Shown here: piece by piece, positions 1 to 6,658 of the stretch
Layout of the letters: each line of letters starts with the position of its first letter
How positions within the stretch are numbered: position 1 is the stretch's first letter
Source: an uncultured bacterium
GTDB taxonomy: Bacteria > Bacteroidota > Bacteroidia > Bacteroidales > Marinifilaceae
Length of the DNA: 30,456 nt
Assembly (NCBI GenBank): GCA_905215395.1
Contig: CAJMQA010000003.1
Location: 1-30,456 of the forward strand
Direction of reading: 5' to 3'
Position numbers and translations under genes: made by a program
The notes under the pieces: model-generated
The model's input: only the letters and a program-made list of their open reading frames with translations
Database searches by the model: none
Told to the model about the DNA's origin: nothing

Positions 1-332
1 ATGGCGAGGAACAATTTCCAGATTTGCTCTTCTTCAATCGGGAATTAAATGCAATGGTTTGTGTGGAACTGAAGACGGGAAAGTTTAAGTCTGGCTATTT
101 AGGACAGCTTATGACGTATCTGCGCATACTTGATGACCAAGTGAAAAAGCCACATGAAAATCCGACGATTGGTATTGTGCTCTGTAAAGAGGCTAACAGG
201 GATTTTGTTGAGTATGTCATCCAAGATTATGACAAACCTATGGGTGTCGCTACCTATACCACTTCTGCTGATATGCCGGAGAAATTGAGAAAGGCTTTAC
301 CTGATGTTGAAGATTTAAAGAAACTATTATAA
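1..332 (+). CDS. PDDEXK nuclease (DUF1016/YhcG-type), C-terminal part
   Basis: The reading frame is open from the left window edge (phase starts at base 3) and ends at TAA 330-332, so this is the tail of a longer gene. The visible part reads GEEQFPDLLFFNREL, then VCVELKTGKFK, then GQLMTYLRILDD. The Asp in the PD pair and the E-x-K in ELKTGK are the metal-binding and catalytic residues expected of a PDDEXK fold. The arrangement matches the C-terminal nuclease domain of DUF1016 proteins, which in Bacteroidetes often lie inside type I restriction loci. The hsdS relic directly behind it fits that setting. A TTG at 24 could be taken as a start, but the in-frame homology upstream of it shows the gene simply runs in from outside. 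Its exact substrate is unknown. Confidence 0.85.
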   Translation, partial: GEEQFPDLLFFNRELNAMVCVELKTGKFKSGYLGQLMTYLRILDDQVKKPHENPTIGIVLCKEANRDFVEYVIQDYDKPMGVATYTTSADMPEKLRKALPDVEDLKKLL

Positions 333-530
333 GGATTATCTATAACTTCTGAATATGTATTCTCCATACCATCAATGGAGGAGCAAAAGAAAATATCAAA
401 AATCATGGCAACTCTTGATCGTAAAATAGAACTTAATCGTGCGATAAATGATAAGAAAAACTATGCCCTATCTTTGATACTATTGTACTCTCTGCTGGTA
501 ACTCATGATTTTGTCTCTAATAACATATAG
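333..530 (+). pseudogene. Relic of type I restriction specificity subunit (HsdS) C-terminal segment
   Basis: The same frame as the preceding nuclease continues after its stop and reads ITSEYVFSIPSMEEQKKI, then MATLDRKIELNRAIND, ending at TAG 528-530. The pattern IPxxEEQxxI, then TLDxKIELNxxIN is the hallmark of the helical spacer after a target-recognition domain in HsdS. There is no start codon with a target-recognition domain in front of it, and the sequence loses resemblance after about residue 45, so it is a fragment. HsdS genes of Bacteroidales are often shuffled by recombinases, and a leftover half-gene beside a DUF1016 nuclease is consistent with such a locus. The rest of the restriction system, if present, lies left of the window. 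Confidence 0.65.
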
Positions 531-629
531 TGTGTTACAGACTTTTTATTTTGAGAAAGTTTCAGCGTGGTTTGATATAGAGTGTTAATAAGGGAGAAGT
601 AAATTTTAGATTTGGGTTGAACTTTTTAT

Positions 630-660
630 TTTGATTTGTTAAAATAAGTTCATATATTTG
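630..660 (+). promoter_or_regulatory. Bacteroidetes-type promoter of RNA family 1, copy 1
   Basis: TTTG at 630-633 is followed after 19 nt by TATATTTG at 653-660, a full match to the Bacteroidetes housekeeping consensus TTTG / TAnnTTTG. It sits at the same place relative to the repeat as the promoter of copy 2. Confidence 0.6.
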
Positions 661-663
661 TTA

Positions 664-795
664 TGCACTTTAAACCCATAAGGTTGGGAAACCTGCCAAT
701 TCTGACAGGCATTTTTATGCCCTGTTCTCTCCATATACGGCGGTTTCATACTCTCGTGTCGGAGTGTTAATGTGCTCACTGTCTTTTATAATTTT
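664..795 (+). ncRNA. Putative small RNA, family 1, copy 1 (degenerate)
   Basis: This stretch aligns with 1581-1738 through several blocks: the start TTATGCA, AACCTGCCA, the hairpin GGCAT (708-712) / ATGCC (717-721) with a T loop, GCGGTTTC, and GGAGTGTTAATG. It keeps the promoter and the internal hairpin. However, the 3' arm that closes the molecule in copy 2 is not recognisable here, so it is probably decayed. It ends just before the convergent ORF6N gene. No coding potential is evident. The remainder of the 531-826 gap shows nothing I can name. Confidence 0.45.
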
Positions 796-826
796 TCAGA
801 ATATTCAGATGATATAAAAAACTCAA

Positions 827-1402
827 TTAATCTTCTTCCGGGCGGATAAAACCGATAGGGCGGTGCGGTTTGTCTGATAATTTCTTATGTACCTGCAATT
901 CTGCCAGTGTCTGATTGATGAGTTCAAGTTGCATGCGGGTGTCTTCGTTGATGTCGTTCTGGTCGGTGAATATTTCTTCGATATATTGCTTTAACTCCTT
1001 TACTTCTTTTTGAAGTAGGGAATGTTTATCTGGCGGGGGATTGGCTATCAATTGACGAATAGCAACAAAAGCACGCATAATACCTTTGTTTATTTCAATG
1101 GCTGTTTCAGAGTTAAGTACGCTGCTTAGCATAGCAATTCCCAACTCTGTAAAAGCAAAGGGCAGATATTTGATATTACTCCCACGGCTCTTGTTCAAGG
1201 TGCCAATTTGGCATCTTGAAAGTTCATCACGCGTAACCTCAAACATAAAATCTTCACCGTCAAAACGTTCCTTATTTCGTCGGACTGCACGTTTTAATTG
1301 TGCGGTTTCCGTTCCATACATTTGTGCAAGGTCAAAATCCAGCATTACCCGCTGTCCTCTAATTTCATATATTTTACTCTGTATGAGTTGTAAATTTACC
1401 AT
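827..1402 (-). CDS. ORF6N-domain DNA-binding protein
   Basis: The product has about 191 residues. The N-terminal ORF6N domain (roughly residues 3-90) opens with LQLIQSKIYEIRGQRVML and contains DLAQMYGTETAQLKRAVRRN and the typical end PFAFTELGIAMLSSVL. The C-terminal part (about 120-175) is a predicted coiled coil (LLQKEVKELKQYIEEIF). ORF6N domains come from phage antirepressor-like proteins and are frequent in Bacteroidetes genomic islands, where their role is mostly unknown. I take the ATG at 1402 as start. A GTG at 1408 in the same frame (two codons longer) is possible. The gene is divergent from small-RNA copy 2 and convergent with copy 1, so both copies flank it in direct orientation. A decayed paralogue lies at 26912-27010. 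Confidence 0.85.
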   Translation of the reverse strand: MVNLQLIQSKIYEIRGQRVMLDFDLAQMYGTETAQLKRAVRRNKERFDGEDFMFEVTRDELSRCQIGTLNKSRGSNIKYLPFAFTELGIAMLSSVLNSETAIEINKGIMRAFVAIRQLIANPPPDKHSLLQKEVKELKQYIEEIFTDQNDINEDTRMQLELINQTLAELQVHKKLSDKPHRPIGFIRPEED

Positions 1403-1546
1403 AAGCACATAGTTTCCGGATTGAATCCTATAAATTTATGAAAAATTCTTTATTTATCAAAGAGGGGTAATTTGGGGGAGAGACTAACAAATTGCAGTAA
1501 GGGGCAGGCTGTCGAATAAAATTAATTGAAAAATGAAAAGATTAGC

Positions 1547-1577
1547 TTTGATAATTTAGTAATTTTTACTATATTTG
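1547..1577 (+). promoter_or_regulatory. Bacteroidetes-type promoter of RNA family 1, copy 2
   Basis: TTTG at 1547-1550, 19-nt spacer, TATATTTG at 1570-1577: an exact consensus match with the same spacing as copy 1. Predicted transcription starts about 4-7 nt downstream, which is where the outer stem of the RNA begins (1581). Confidence 0.65.
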
Positions 1578-1580
1578 TTA

Positions 1581-1738
1581 TGCATTTCATTACCAGAAGG
1601 TGGGTTGAACCTGCCACGTTGTGCCAGGCATTTTTTATGCCTGCAACATTTCATACAGCGGTTTCGCCCCCCGTGTGGAGTGTTAATGCACCCACTGCCT
1701 TCTGGGTGAAATGCAACGGGTCAGGCGGAACCTTTTTT
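1581..1738 (+). ncRNA. Putative structured small RNA, family 1, copy 2
   Basis: The two ends are complementary over a long distance. TGCATTTCA (1581-1589) pairs with TGAAATGCA (1707-1715), CCAGAAGG (1593-1600) with CCTTCTGG (1698-1705), and GGG (1602-1604) with CCC (1691-1693), giving about 20 bp of closing stem. Inside lies CAGGCAT (1625-1631) / ATGCCTG (1637-1643) with a T loop, flanked by GTTG / CAAC. A run of six T at 1733-1738 after a weak GC-rich hairpin could end transcription. Strong promoter, closed fold and a second copy at 664-795 argue for a transcribed RNA. A 77-residue reading frame across it (1526-1759) has no protein-like features. I do not recognise a named RNA family. Confidence 0.6.
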
Positions 1739-1836
1739 CATTTGTCTTCGTTGTTTTGAAATTTAAATAAATTTTAATATATTTGTTGTGATTAATGAAT
1801 TAAAAGTAGAATAAGAAACAGAAATTTGATTACAAT

Positions 1837-1864
1837 AAAAAACCGTTCCTAGGAGAGGAACGGT
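1837..1864 (-). terminator. Intrinsic terminator of RNA family 2, copy A
   Basis: On the minus strand ACCGTTCC (1864-1857) pairs with GGAACGGT (1849-1842) across a 7-nt loop and is followed by six T (1842-1837). The matching hairpin of copy B has a different but still complementary stem. Confidence 0.75.
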
Positions 1865-2065
1865 GAGAATATAAAAGTGAAAACTTTTTGTCAGTTGATC
1901 TCACACCGAGAAATCGCCAAAATTAATCGTCGAGATGGTAGACAAAATAGTTTCATGCTGTATAAGCGTGGACTATTACTCTATTAGTAGACGATAAGGC
2001 GTTTGGCGATGCCCTCGGTGTTACGAAATAGCGGAACGTTCACGCTTTTCGTGTGTTTTAAACTA
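1837..2065 (-). ncRNA. Putative structured small RNA, family 2, copy A
   Basis: Read on the minus strand this aligns end to end with 26214-26442 on the plus strand, including a 22-nt identical block (1997-2018 versus 26260-26281). Pairings on the minus strand: AAGCGTG (2047-2041) with CACGCTT (1970-1964), CTATT (2031-2027) with AATAG (1985-1981), and ATCTC (1936-1932) with GAGAT (1902-1898). The first and third are replaced by other complementary bases in copy B. It ends in an intrinsic terminator. It lies 46 nt behind the minus-strand XRE gene, so it could be an independent RNA or a long structured 3' UTR. No good promoter consensus is seen directly upstream. Confidence 0.6.
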
Positions 2066-2111
2066 TGTAAATCGCCTCTAAAATTCATATGAAAAATTAA
2101 TTAGTTAATAT

Positions 2112-2324
2112 TTATTCGACATCTATGATATCTTTTAGTTTAACTTTTAGTGCCTGTGTGATTTTGAAAAGTGTTCGTATTGTAGGATTAGTATTACCAG
2201 TTTCTAATCTACCAATATTGTCAATATCAGCTTTAGCTGCAAGATCATCTTGAGTTAAATTTTGAGATTCTCTGATATCTTTGATTTTTTGTCCAATTTT
2301 AAAAAATAAAGTTTTTTCGTCCAT
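2112..2324 (-). CDS. Small XRE-family HTH regulator
   Basis: The product has 70 residues and consists of little more than a helix-turn-helix: IGQKIKDIRESQNLTQDDLA, then RLETGNTNPTIRTLFKITQAL, ending KLKDIIDVE. The segment between the second helix and the RLE motif (ADIDNIGRLE) appears about two residues shorter than usual in this family, which could affect the recognition helix. The ATG at 2324 lies 3 nt from a 20-bp perfect inverted repeat that is a good candidate for its own operator. It is transcribed towards RNA family 2 copy A and away from the paralogous pair at 2.5-3.2 kb. Its target genes are not evident beyond likely autoregulation. Confidence 0.8.
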   Translation of the reverse strand: MDEKTLFFKIGQKIKDIRESQNLTQDDLAAKADIDNIGRLETGNTNPTIRTLFKITQALKVKLKDIIDVE

Positions 2325-2326
2325 TG

Positions 2327-2399
2327 TTTTATGTCATATATGATATTAACAAAGGAATAAATAGATTGTGGCCCGACTCATATCATATATGACATAAAA
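2327..2399. promoter_or_regulatory. 20-bp perfect inverted repeat, candidate operator
   Basis: The left arm (2327-2346) and the right arm (2380-2399) are perfect reverse complements over 20 bp, separated by 33 nt. Each arm contains the palindrome TCATATATGA, so each could bind a dimer. The pair sits directly in front of the XRE gene at 2324 and in the divergent region towards 2526. Confidence 0.6.
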
Positions 2400-2525
2400 T
2401 GTTAAAACATTTGGCATTGGATTGAAGTGAGTTCCAAGTAGAATAGTGTTTGGCCATCTGAAAAGAACGCAGTATATGGAGAAAAATCAGAACAAAACCC
2501 AATAACCATAATACAACTTAAATTT

Positions 2526-2798
2526 ATGCATAAAGAAACCATAAACCCGACAGCCTCTCATGAAAATCCAGAAGTACATGGATCAGAAAAGTATTTGCCT
2601 TTTCAAAAAGACAAACTGTTACAAATCCTGGAAGCCCGCTTGGAGACCTCCCTTAAAAAACTGGAGTTCCTGATGCAGGCAGTAGATAAGATTAAAGAAG
2701 AACTGGCCGATCTGGAAAACAGTTGGGGCGATTGCCTTCCTGATTTGTATATGAATAAAATCGGGCTTTGTAAAAACGGAGCCGATAAACCAACATAA
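2526..2798 (+). CDS. Hypothetical protein, truncated tandem paralogue 1
   Basis: The product has 90 residues. I do not recognise the family. The middle part (EKYLPFQKDKLLQILEA, then KLEFLMQAVDKIKEELADLE, then SWGDCLPDL) aligns clearly with the next gene (EKYLLWQADELAEIF, KLEFLLRISEKMKEELTNLE, SWDKCIPML), so the two are tandem duplicates. It is predicted to be mainly helical with a heptad-like segment, without signal peptide or membrane segment. It stops where the neighbour goes on for another ~50 residues, so it may be C-terminally truncated. The gap to the next start is 19 nt, which suggests one transcript. Translation would start at ATG 2526. Confidence 0.6.
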   Translation: MHKETINPTASHENPEVHGSEKYLPFQKDKLLQILEARLETSLKKLEFLMQAVDKIKEELADLENSWGDCLPDLYMNKIGLCKNGADKPT

Positions 2799-2817
2799 CC
2801 TTAACCCATTCAAATTT

Positions 2818-3237
2818 ATGAACAGACAAAACGTAACGCCAGTCATCTCCGCTGAAAACGACGGAGCACAGGAACTGGAAAAGTACCTGCTCTGGCAGGC
2901 GGACGAACTGGCAGAGATTTTCAGAATCGAGCCGGAGACACAGAAAGAGAAACTGGAGTTCCTGCTGCGGATTTCAGAGAAAATGAAAGAAGAGCTGACC
3001 AATCTGGAAATCAGTTGGGATAAATGTATTCCCATGCTGCACGAAGGTGTGCTGCTATGCCATGCCCGTACGGAGGGGAAAGCAGCCCGCGATAAGATGA
3101 AGAAAGTTTCATCTGCCCTTGTAAACAGTATGGTGTTCCTTACGCGTTCCGGAGGTTTCCGGAAACGGATGGTGGGGAGCCTGAACCACCGGATCGGGAT
3201 TATCCGGGAAGTAATAAACATGAAGTACAGTAATTAA
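2818..3237 (+). CDS. Hypothetical protein, tandem paralogue 2
   Basis: The product has 139 residues of unrecognised family. Residues 15-75 are homologous to the preceding gene. The extra C-terminal part is basic (KAARDKMKKVSSALVNSMV, then RKRMVGSLNHRIGIIREVIN) and could bind nucleic acid, though that is only a guess from charge. It is predicted soluble and helical. It lies 148 nt upstream of the susC-like gene with no terminator visible between them. Read-through into the uptake operon is therefore possible, but a functional link is not shown. Confidence 0.65.
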   Translation: MNRQNVTPVISAENDGAQELEKYLLWQADELAEIFRIEPETQKEKLEFLLRISEKMKEELTNLEISWDKCIPMLHEGVLLCHARTEGKAARDKMKKVSSALVNSMVFLTRSGGFRKRMVGSLNHRIGIIREVINMKYSN

Positions 3238-3253
3238 AACCGGAGTCTAAATT

Positions 3254-3282
3254 AGAAAGGAGGTGTAAGGATGCGTAACTGA
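3254..3282 (+). promoter_or_regulatory. Perfect Shine-Dalgarno with 3-codon mini-ORF
   Basis: AGAAAGGAGGTG (3254-3265) is complementary to the anti-Shine-Dalgarno end of Bacteroidetes 16S rRNA over 12 nt. It is followed at normal spacing by ATG-CGT-AAC-TGA (3271-3282), encoding Met-Arg-Asn. Such strong sites are unusual in this phylum. It lies between the upstream hypothetical gene and the susC leader hairpin. Confidence 0.4.
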
Positions 3283-3301
3283 CAATCCCATAAGCAAAAA
3301 A

Positions 3302-3344
3302 CGGAGGACAGACCTAAGTTTTGACCGACTAGTCTGTCTCTCCG
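3302..3344 (+). promoter_or_regulatory. susC leader hairpin (locus 1)
   Basis: CGGAG (3302-3306) plus GACAGAC (3307-3313) pair with GTCTGTC (3332-3338) and CTCCG (3340-3344), leaving a single bulged T at 3339 and an 18-nt loop containing AGTTTTG. The hairpin ends 41 nt before the susC-like start. A hairpin of identical plan but different stem sequence precedes the second susC-like gene (17996-18037). Confidence 0.6.
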
Positions 3345-3385
3345 CACTAGTCAACATTATTACTAATATTAACCACTACAAAGTT

Positions 3386-6300
3386 ATGAAAAAAAACCAA
3401 TGTAGTCAGGGGTGTAGCGTCCGAAAACGACGGCTGCCCGTTATTCTTTTCTTATTGTTTCTGGCTTTTGTGTTGCCAGGCTCCTTATTGGCCGGAGTGC
3501 CACAGGGGCAAACTTATCTGATCGAAGGTTCCGTTGCCGACGCGAAGGGCGTACCGCTGCCCGGGGTTACTGTCCGTTACGGGAATGTGGGGGCAGCCAC
3601 CGACAAGGATGGCCGTTTTGCGTTCCGCCTTCCGGACGAAAAGGGGAAGCTGACGTTTTCGTGCGTCGGATATAAAACCGTGACTGTGGCATATCAGGCC
3701 GGAGTCCTGCTGACAGTGAAGATGCAGGAAGATGTGGCCGCCCTGGACGAGGTGACGGTGGTGGCTTACGGTACGCAGCGGCGTGATCAGGTGACGGGCT
3801 CTGTGGCTACGATAGACGCCGGAAAGTTGCAAAACAAGCCCACTTCCAACGTACTCAATCTTGCGAAAGGTCAGATGGCAGGGGTGTATATCTCCACCCA
3901 GTCGGGCGATCCGGGCGGGAATGACGTGAGCATTATCATCCGCGGGGCGAACGACCTTGCCCTTGCCGGAAACCGTAATCCGCTGTTTGTGATCGACGAT
4001 GTGATTGTTTCCGACGATGCCAATCTGAAAATCGGGGGGAATCCGCTCACCTCGCTCAATCCTGCCGATATCGAGACCTTCACGGTGCTGAAGGATGCTG
4101 CTGCTGCTGCCATCTACGGTTCGCGTGCGGCTAACGGGGTGGTCATCATCACGACGAAAAGGGGAAAGTATAACCAGAAAGCGCAGTTGTCGGCCAACGT
4201 CAGCCATACCTTTATCACACAGCCGCGCCTCCCGGACCGGATCGGTGGGAATGCCGAGCGGAGGGGACGGCTGGAGGCGATGGAGAATTATGCCCTGGTG
4301 TATTACGACCGCGCAACGAAGACTTATAAATATCCCGACCGTTATGAACTGAACAGAACGTACAATTATTTCTGGGGAGCAGGCAGGGGTGCTGATATGC
4401 CTGTCTATCAGGACAGCCTGAATCCTTTCTATAACAACTCCGTGGACCTGATGGATTACTACCTCAATGCCGCCCACGCCACCAATGCCAATATACAGGT
4501 GAGGGGAGGGGCAGAGACGGTGAACTATTCTGTGGGGCTGGGATTTTACGACGAGAAGGGTACGCTGAGGAGTACCGGAAATAAACGATTTTCGGCTTTT
4601 TCGAATCTGGGATTTAAGCCTACCAGGCATCTGTACGGCAATTTCCGCTTTTATCTGGCGTGGCAGAACAACAACCGCTCGAAAAAGGGGATGGATGCCT
4701 ATACTCCGGGAATCAAAAACTTTTCCACGCTGCCCGGTTTCCTGTATACATCGACAGTGCTGCCGGGGCCGGGTACGCCCTATTTTGACGAACTGACACG
4801 GCGGTATGAGGGGGCACAGGAGAAGAACGACAGCTATAAGCTGCGCACCTCGTTCGACCTCACGTATGAGATCATCGGCGGACTGACGCTGAAGTCAACC
4901 CTGGCGGTGGATTACGTGCAGAACAATCTGAACGTGTTCCTCCCGAAAGAGGTGGATGAATACCGCCGGACGTACAGCAGCGGTTCGGTGTCCCGTCACC
5001 TGATGCTGCTGAACGAAAACCTCCTGACGTGGCGCCGCACACTGGCTGAGAATCATAACATCGACCTGCTGCTCGGTTTTTCCATACAGCAGGACGAAAT
5101 GAACAACAACATGGGAAAGGCGATGGGGGCAGCCTCGAACAGTATCCATTATGCCTCGTGGTATTATCAGGTGTACGATCCGGTGACGCAAACGGAGCTG
5201 AAAGACTACTATTCGGATTATGAAAAAAAGACGATGGTGGGGATTTTCGGGCGGCTGAACTATAATTATAAAGAGCGTTATTATGCGGGCTTTACGCTGA
5301 GGCGCGACGCTTCGTCGACTTTCGGGGCGGATACACGCTGGGGATGGTTCCCCTCGTATTTTGCAGGCTGGACGTTTACGAACGAACCGTTTATGCAGAC
5401 ACTGAAGCCCGTGCTGAATTACGGCAAGTTCCGTTTTTCACAGGGGAATACGGGACGTATTTTTGAATATCCCTATCTGGCTGCCGGAAAGCTGGAGCAG
5501 GGGAATCCGTTTCTGGGCAATCCGACAATTGTGCCGGAATGGGGCGAGGGGGCTTCCAATCCGCTTCTGACCTGGGAAAAGACAACGGAATACGGCTTCG
5601 GGCTGGATCTGGGGATGCTGGACAACCGTATCGGCATCACTTTCGATTACTACCTCAGGCAGACGCGCGGACTGCTTTCCAAGTTTCCTGCCCCCGGAGA
5701 GCATACCGGTTTTCTGGCTCCCTGGAAAAATATGTACGGCATCGACAACGAAGGGGTGGAACTGGAGGTGAAGGGCGACCTGCTGAGGAATGACCGCCTG
5801 CACTGGGACCTGAGTTTCAACATCAGCCGCAACTGGAACCGGCTGGCCGAAAGCCTCAACGGACGGGACGGCCGCTGGGGAGGACAGCGTTTCGATAATA
5901 ATATCTCAGTGATCGGAATGCCTTTATACGGTATTTATGCCTTGAATGACAAGGGGATTTATCAGAGCCAGGACGAGGTTCCGGTTTACTACGAAAACGG
6001 GGTGAAGAAATACCTGAGGGGTAGCGGTTCCATCTTTTACCGTGCCGGAGACCGCATCATCGAAGATACGGACGGCAACGGACAAATCTATTATTACGGG
6101 ACGGTGGTGGAAGACCGTGTGTATATCGGTTCGCCCCTGCCGCTGTTTCAGGGAGGGATATCCACCAACCTCACGTGGAAAGGTGTGGATGTGAATATGA
6201 TCTTCAATTTTGTGTGCCGGAAATGGGTGCTGGATGCTGCCCGGGGGGCTTCGCTGGAAACAAGGCTGAACTACAGGCTGGAGGATATGGCGAAGATCTA

Positions 6301-6655
6301 TCTGGCGGAGAGCCTCGACGGGCTTTTCTGGCGGCAGCCGGACGACGGAGCGCCTTATCCGGCCAACCGCATGATAGGCGGGCTGTATAATTTTGCTCCC
6401 AATCTGGCATCGAACGCCCAACAGGTCAGTTACCTGAAATTGCAGGCCTTGACGGTGGGGTATACGCTTCCGGAGGCTTTCCGGAAAAAAACGGGAATGG
6501 GGGCACGGCTGTTTTTCAGCGCGGAGAACCTGTTTACCCTGACCGATTATAAAGGAGGTGACCCGGAGACGGTGGACCCGTATTCGGGGGTGGACAATTA
6601 CAATGCTTATCCCGTGTCGCGGCGTTTTACGTTAGGTTTAACCTTAGATTTTTAA
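3386..6655 (+). CDS. SusC/RagA-family TonB-dependent outer-membrane transporter (no STN domain)
   Basis: The product is 1089 residues. A signal peptide (about 1-36, with the hydrophobic run VILFLLFLAFVLPGSLLAG) is followed by a carboxypeptidase-regulatory-like domain (about 43-115, YLIEGSVADAKGVPLPGVTV), a TonB-box-like stretch (DEVTVVAYGTQ, 121-131), the plug (VLKDAAAAAIYGSRAANGVVII) and a long beta-barrel ending in an aromatic residue (LTLDF). It imports glycans or peptides bound by its SusD partner across the outer membrane, powered by TonB. It lacks the N-terminal STN signalling domain and has no sigma/FecR genes beside it, so its control differs from the second locus. The susD-like gene starts 3 nt after its stop. 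The substrate cannot be read from the sequence. Confidence 0.93.
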   Translation: MKKNQCSQGCSVRKRRLPVILFLLFLAFVLPGSLLAGVPQGQTYLIEGSVADAKGVPLPGVTVRYGNVGAATDKDGRFAFRLPDEKGKLTFSCVGYKTVTVAYQAGVLLTVKMQEDVAALDEVTVVAYGTQRRDQVTGSVATIDAGKLQNKPTSNVLNLAKGQMAGVYISTQSGDPGGNDVSIIIRGANDLALAGNRNPLFVIDDVIVSDDANLKIGGNPLTSLNPADIETFTVLKDAAAAAIYGSRAANGVVIITTKRGKYNQKAQLSANVSHTFITQPRLPDRIGGNAERRGRLEAMENYALVYYDRATKTYKYPDRYELNRTYNYFWGAGRGADMPVYQDSLNPFYNNSVDLMDYYLNAAHATNANIQVRGGAETVNYSVGLGFYDEKGTLRSTGNKRFSAFSNLGFKPTRHLYGNFRFYLAWQNNNRSKKGMDAYTPGIKNFSTLPGFLYTSTVLPGPGTPYFDELTRRYEGAQEKNDSYKLRTSFDLTYEIIGGLTLKSTLAVDYVQNNLNVFLPKEVDEYRRTYSSGSVSRHLMLLNENLLTWRRTLAENHNIDLLLGFSIQQDEMNNNMGKAMGAASNSIHYASWYYQVYDPVTQTELKDYYSDYEKKTMVGIFGRLNYNYKERYYAGFTLRRDASSTFGADTRWGWFPSYFAGWTFTNEPFMQTLKPVLNYGKFRFSQGNTGRIFEYPYLAAGKLEQGNPFLGNPTIVPEWGEGASNPLLTWEKTTEYGFGLDLGMLDNRIGITFDYYLRQTRGLLSKFPAPGEHTGFLAPWKNMYGIDNEGVELEVKGDLLRNDRLHWDLSFNISRNWNRLAESLNGRDGRWGGQRFDNNISVIGMPLYGIYALNDKGIYQSQDEVPVYYENGVKKYLRGSGSIFYRAGDRIIEDTDGNGQIYYYGTVVEDRVYIGSPLPLFQGGISTNLTWKGVDVNMIFNFVCRKWVLDAARGASLETRLNYRLEDMAKIYLAESLDGLFWRQPDDGAPYPANRMIGGLYNFAPNLASNAQQVSYLKLQALTVGYTLPEAFRKKTGMGARLFFSAENLFTLTDYKGGDPETVDPYSGVDNYNAYPVSRRFTLGLTLDF

Positions 6656-6658
6656 GCG

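Noticed and set aside
1526..1759. 77-residue reading frame on the plus strand
   Set aside because: It lies across the family 1 RNA; the sequence is explained by long self-complementarity and the peptide has no protein-like composition.
3485..4630. 381-residue reading frame opposite the first susC-like gene
   Set aside because: It is an antisense shadow of a high-confidence SusC coding region, rich in His/Pro/Arg as expected for reverse-complement frames.
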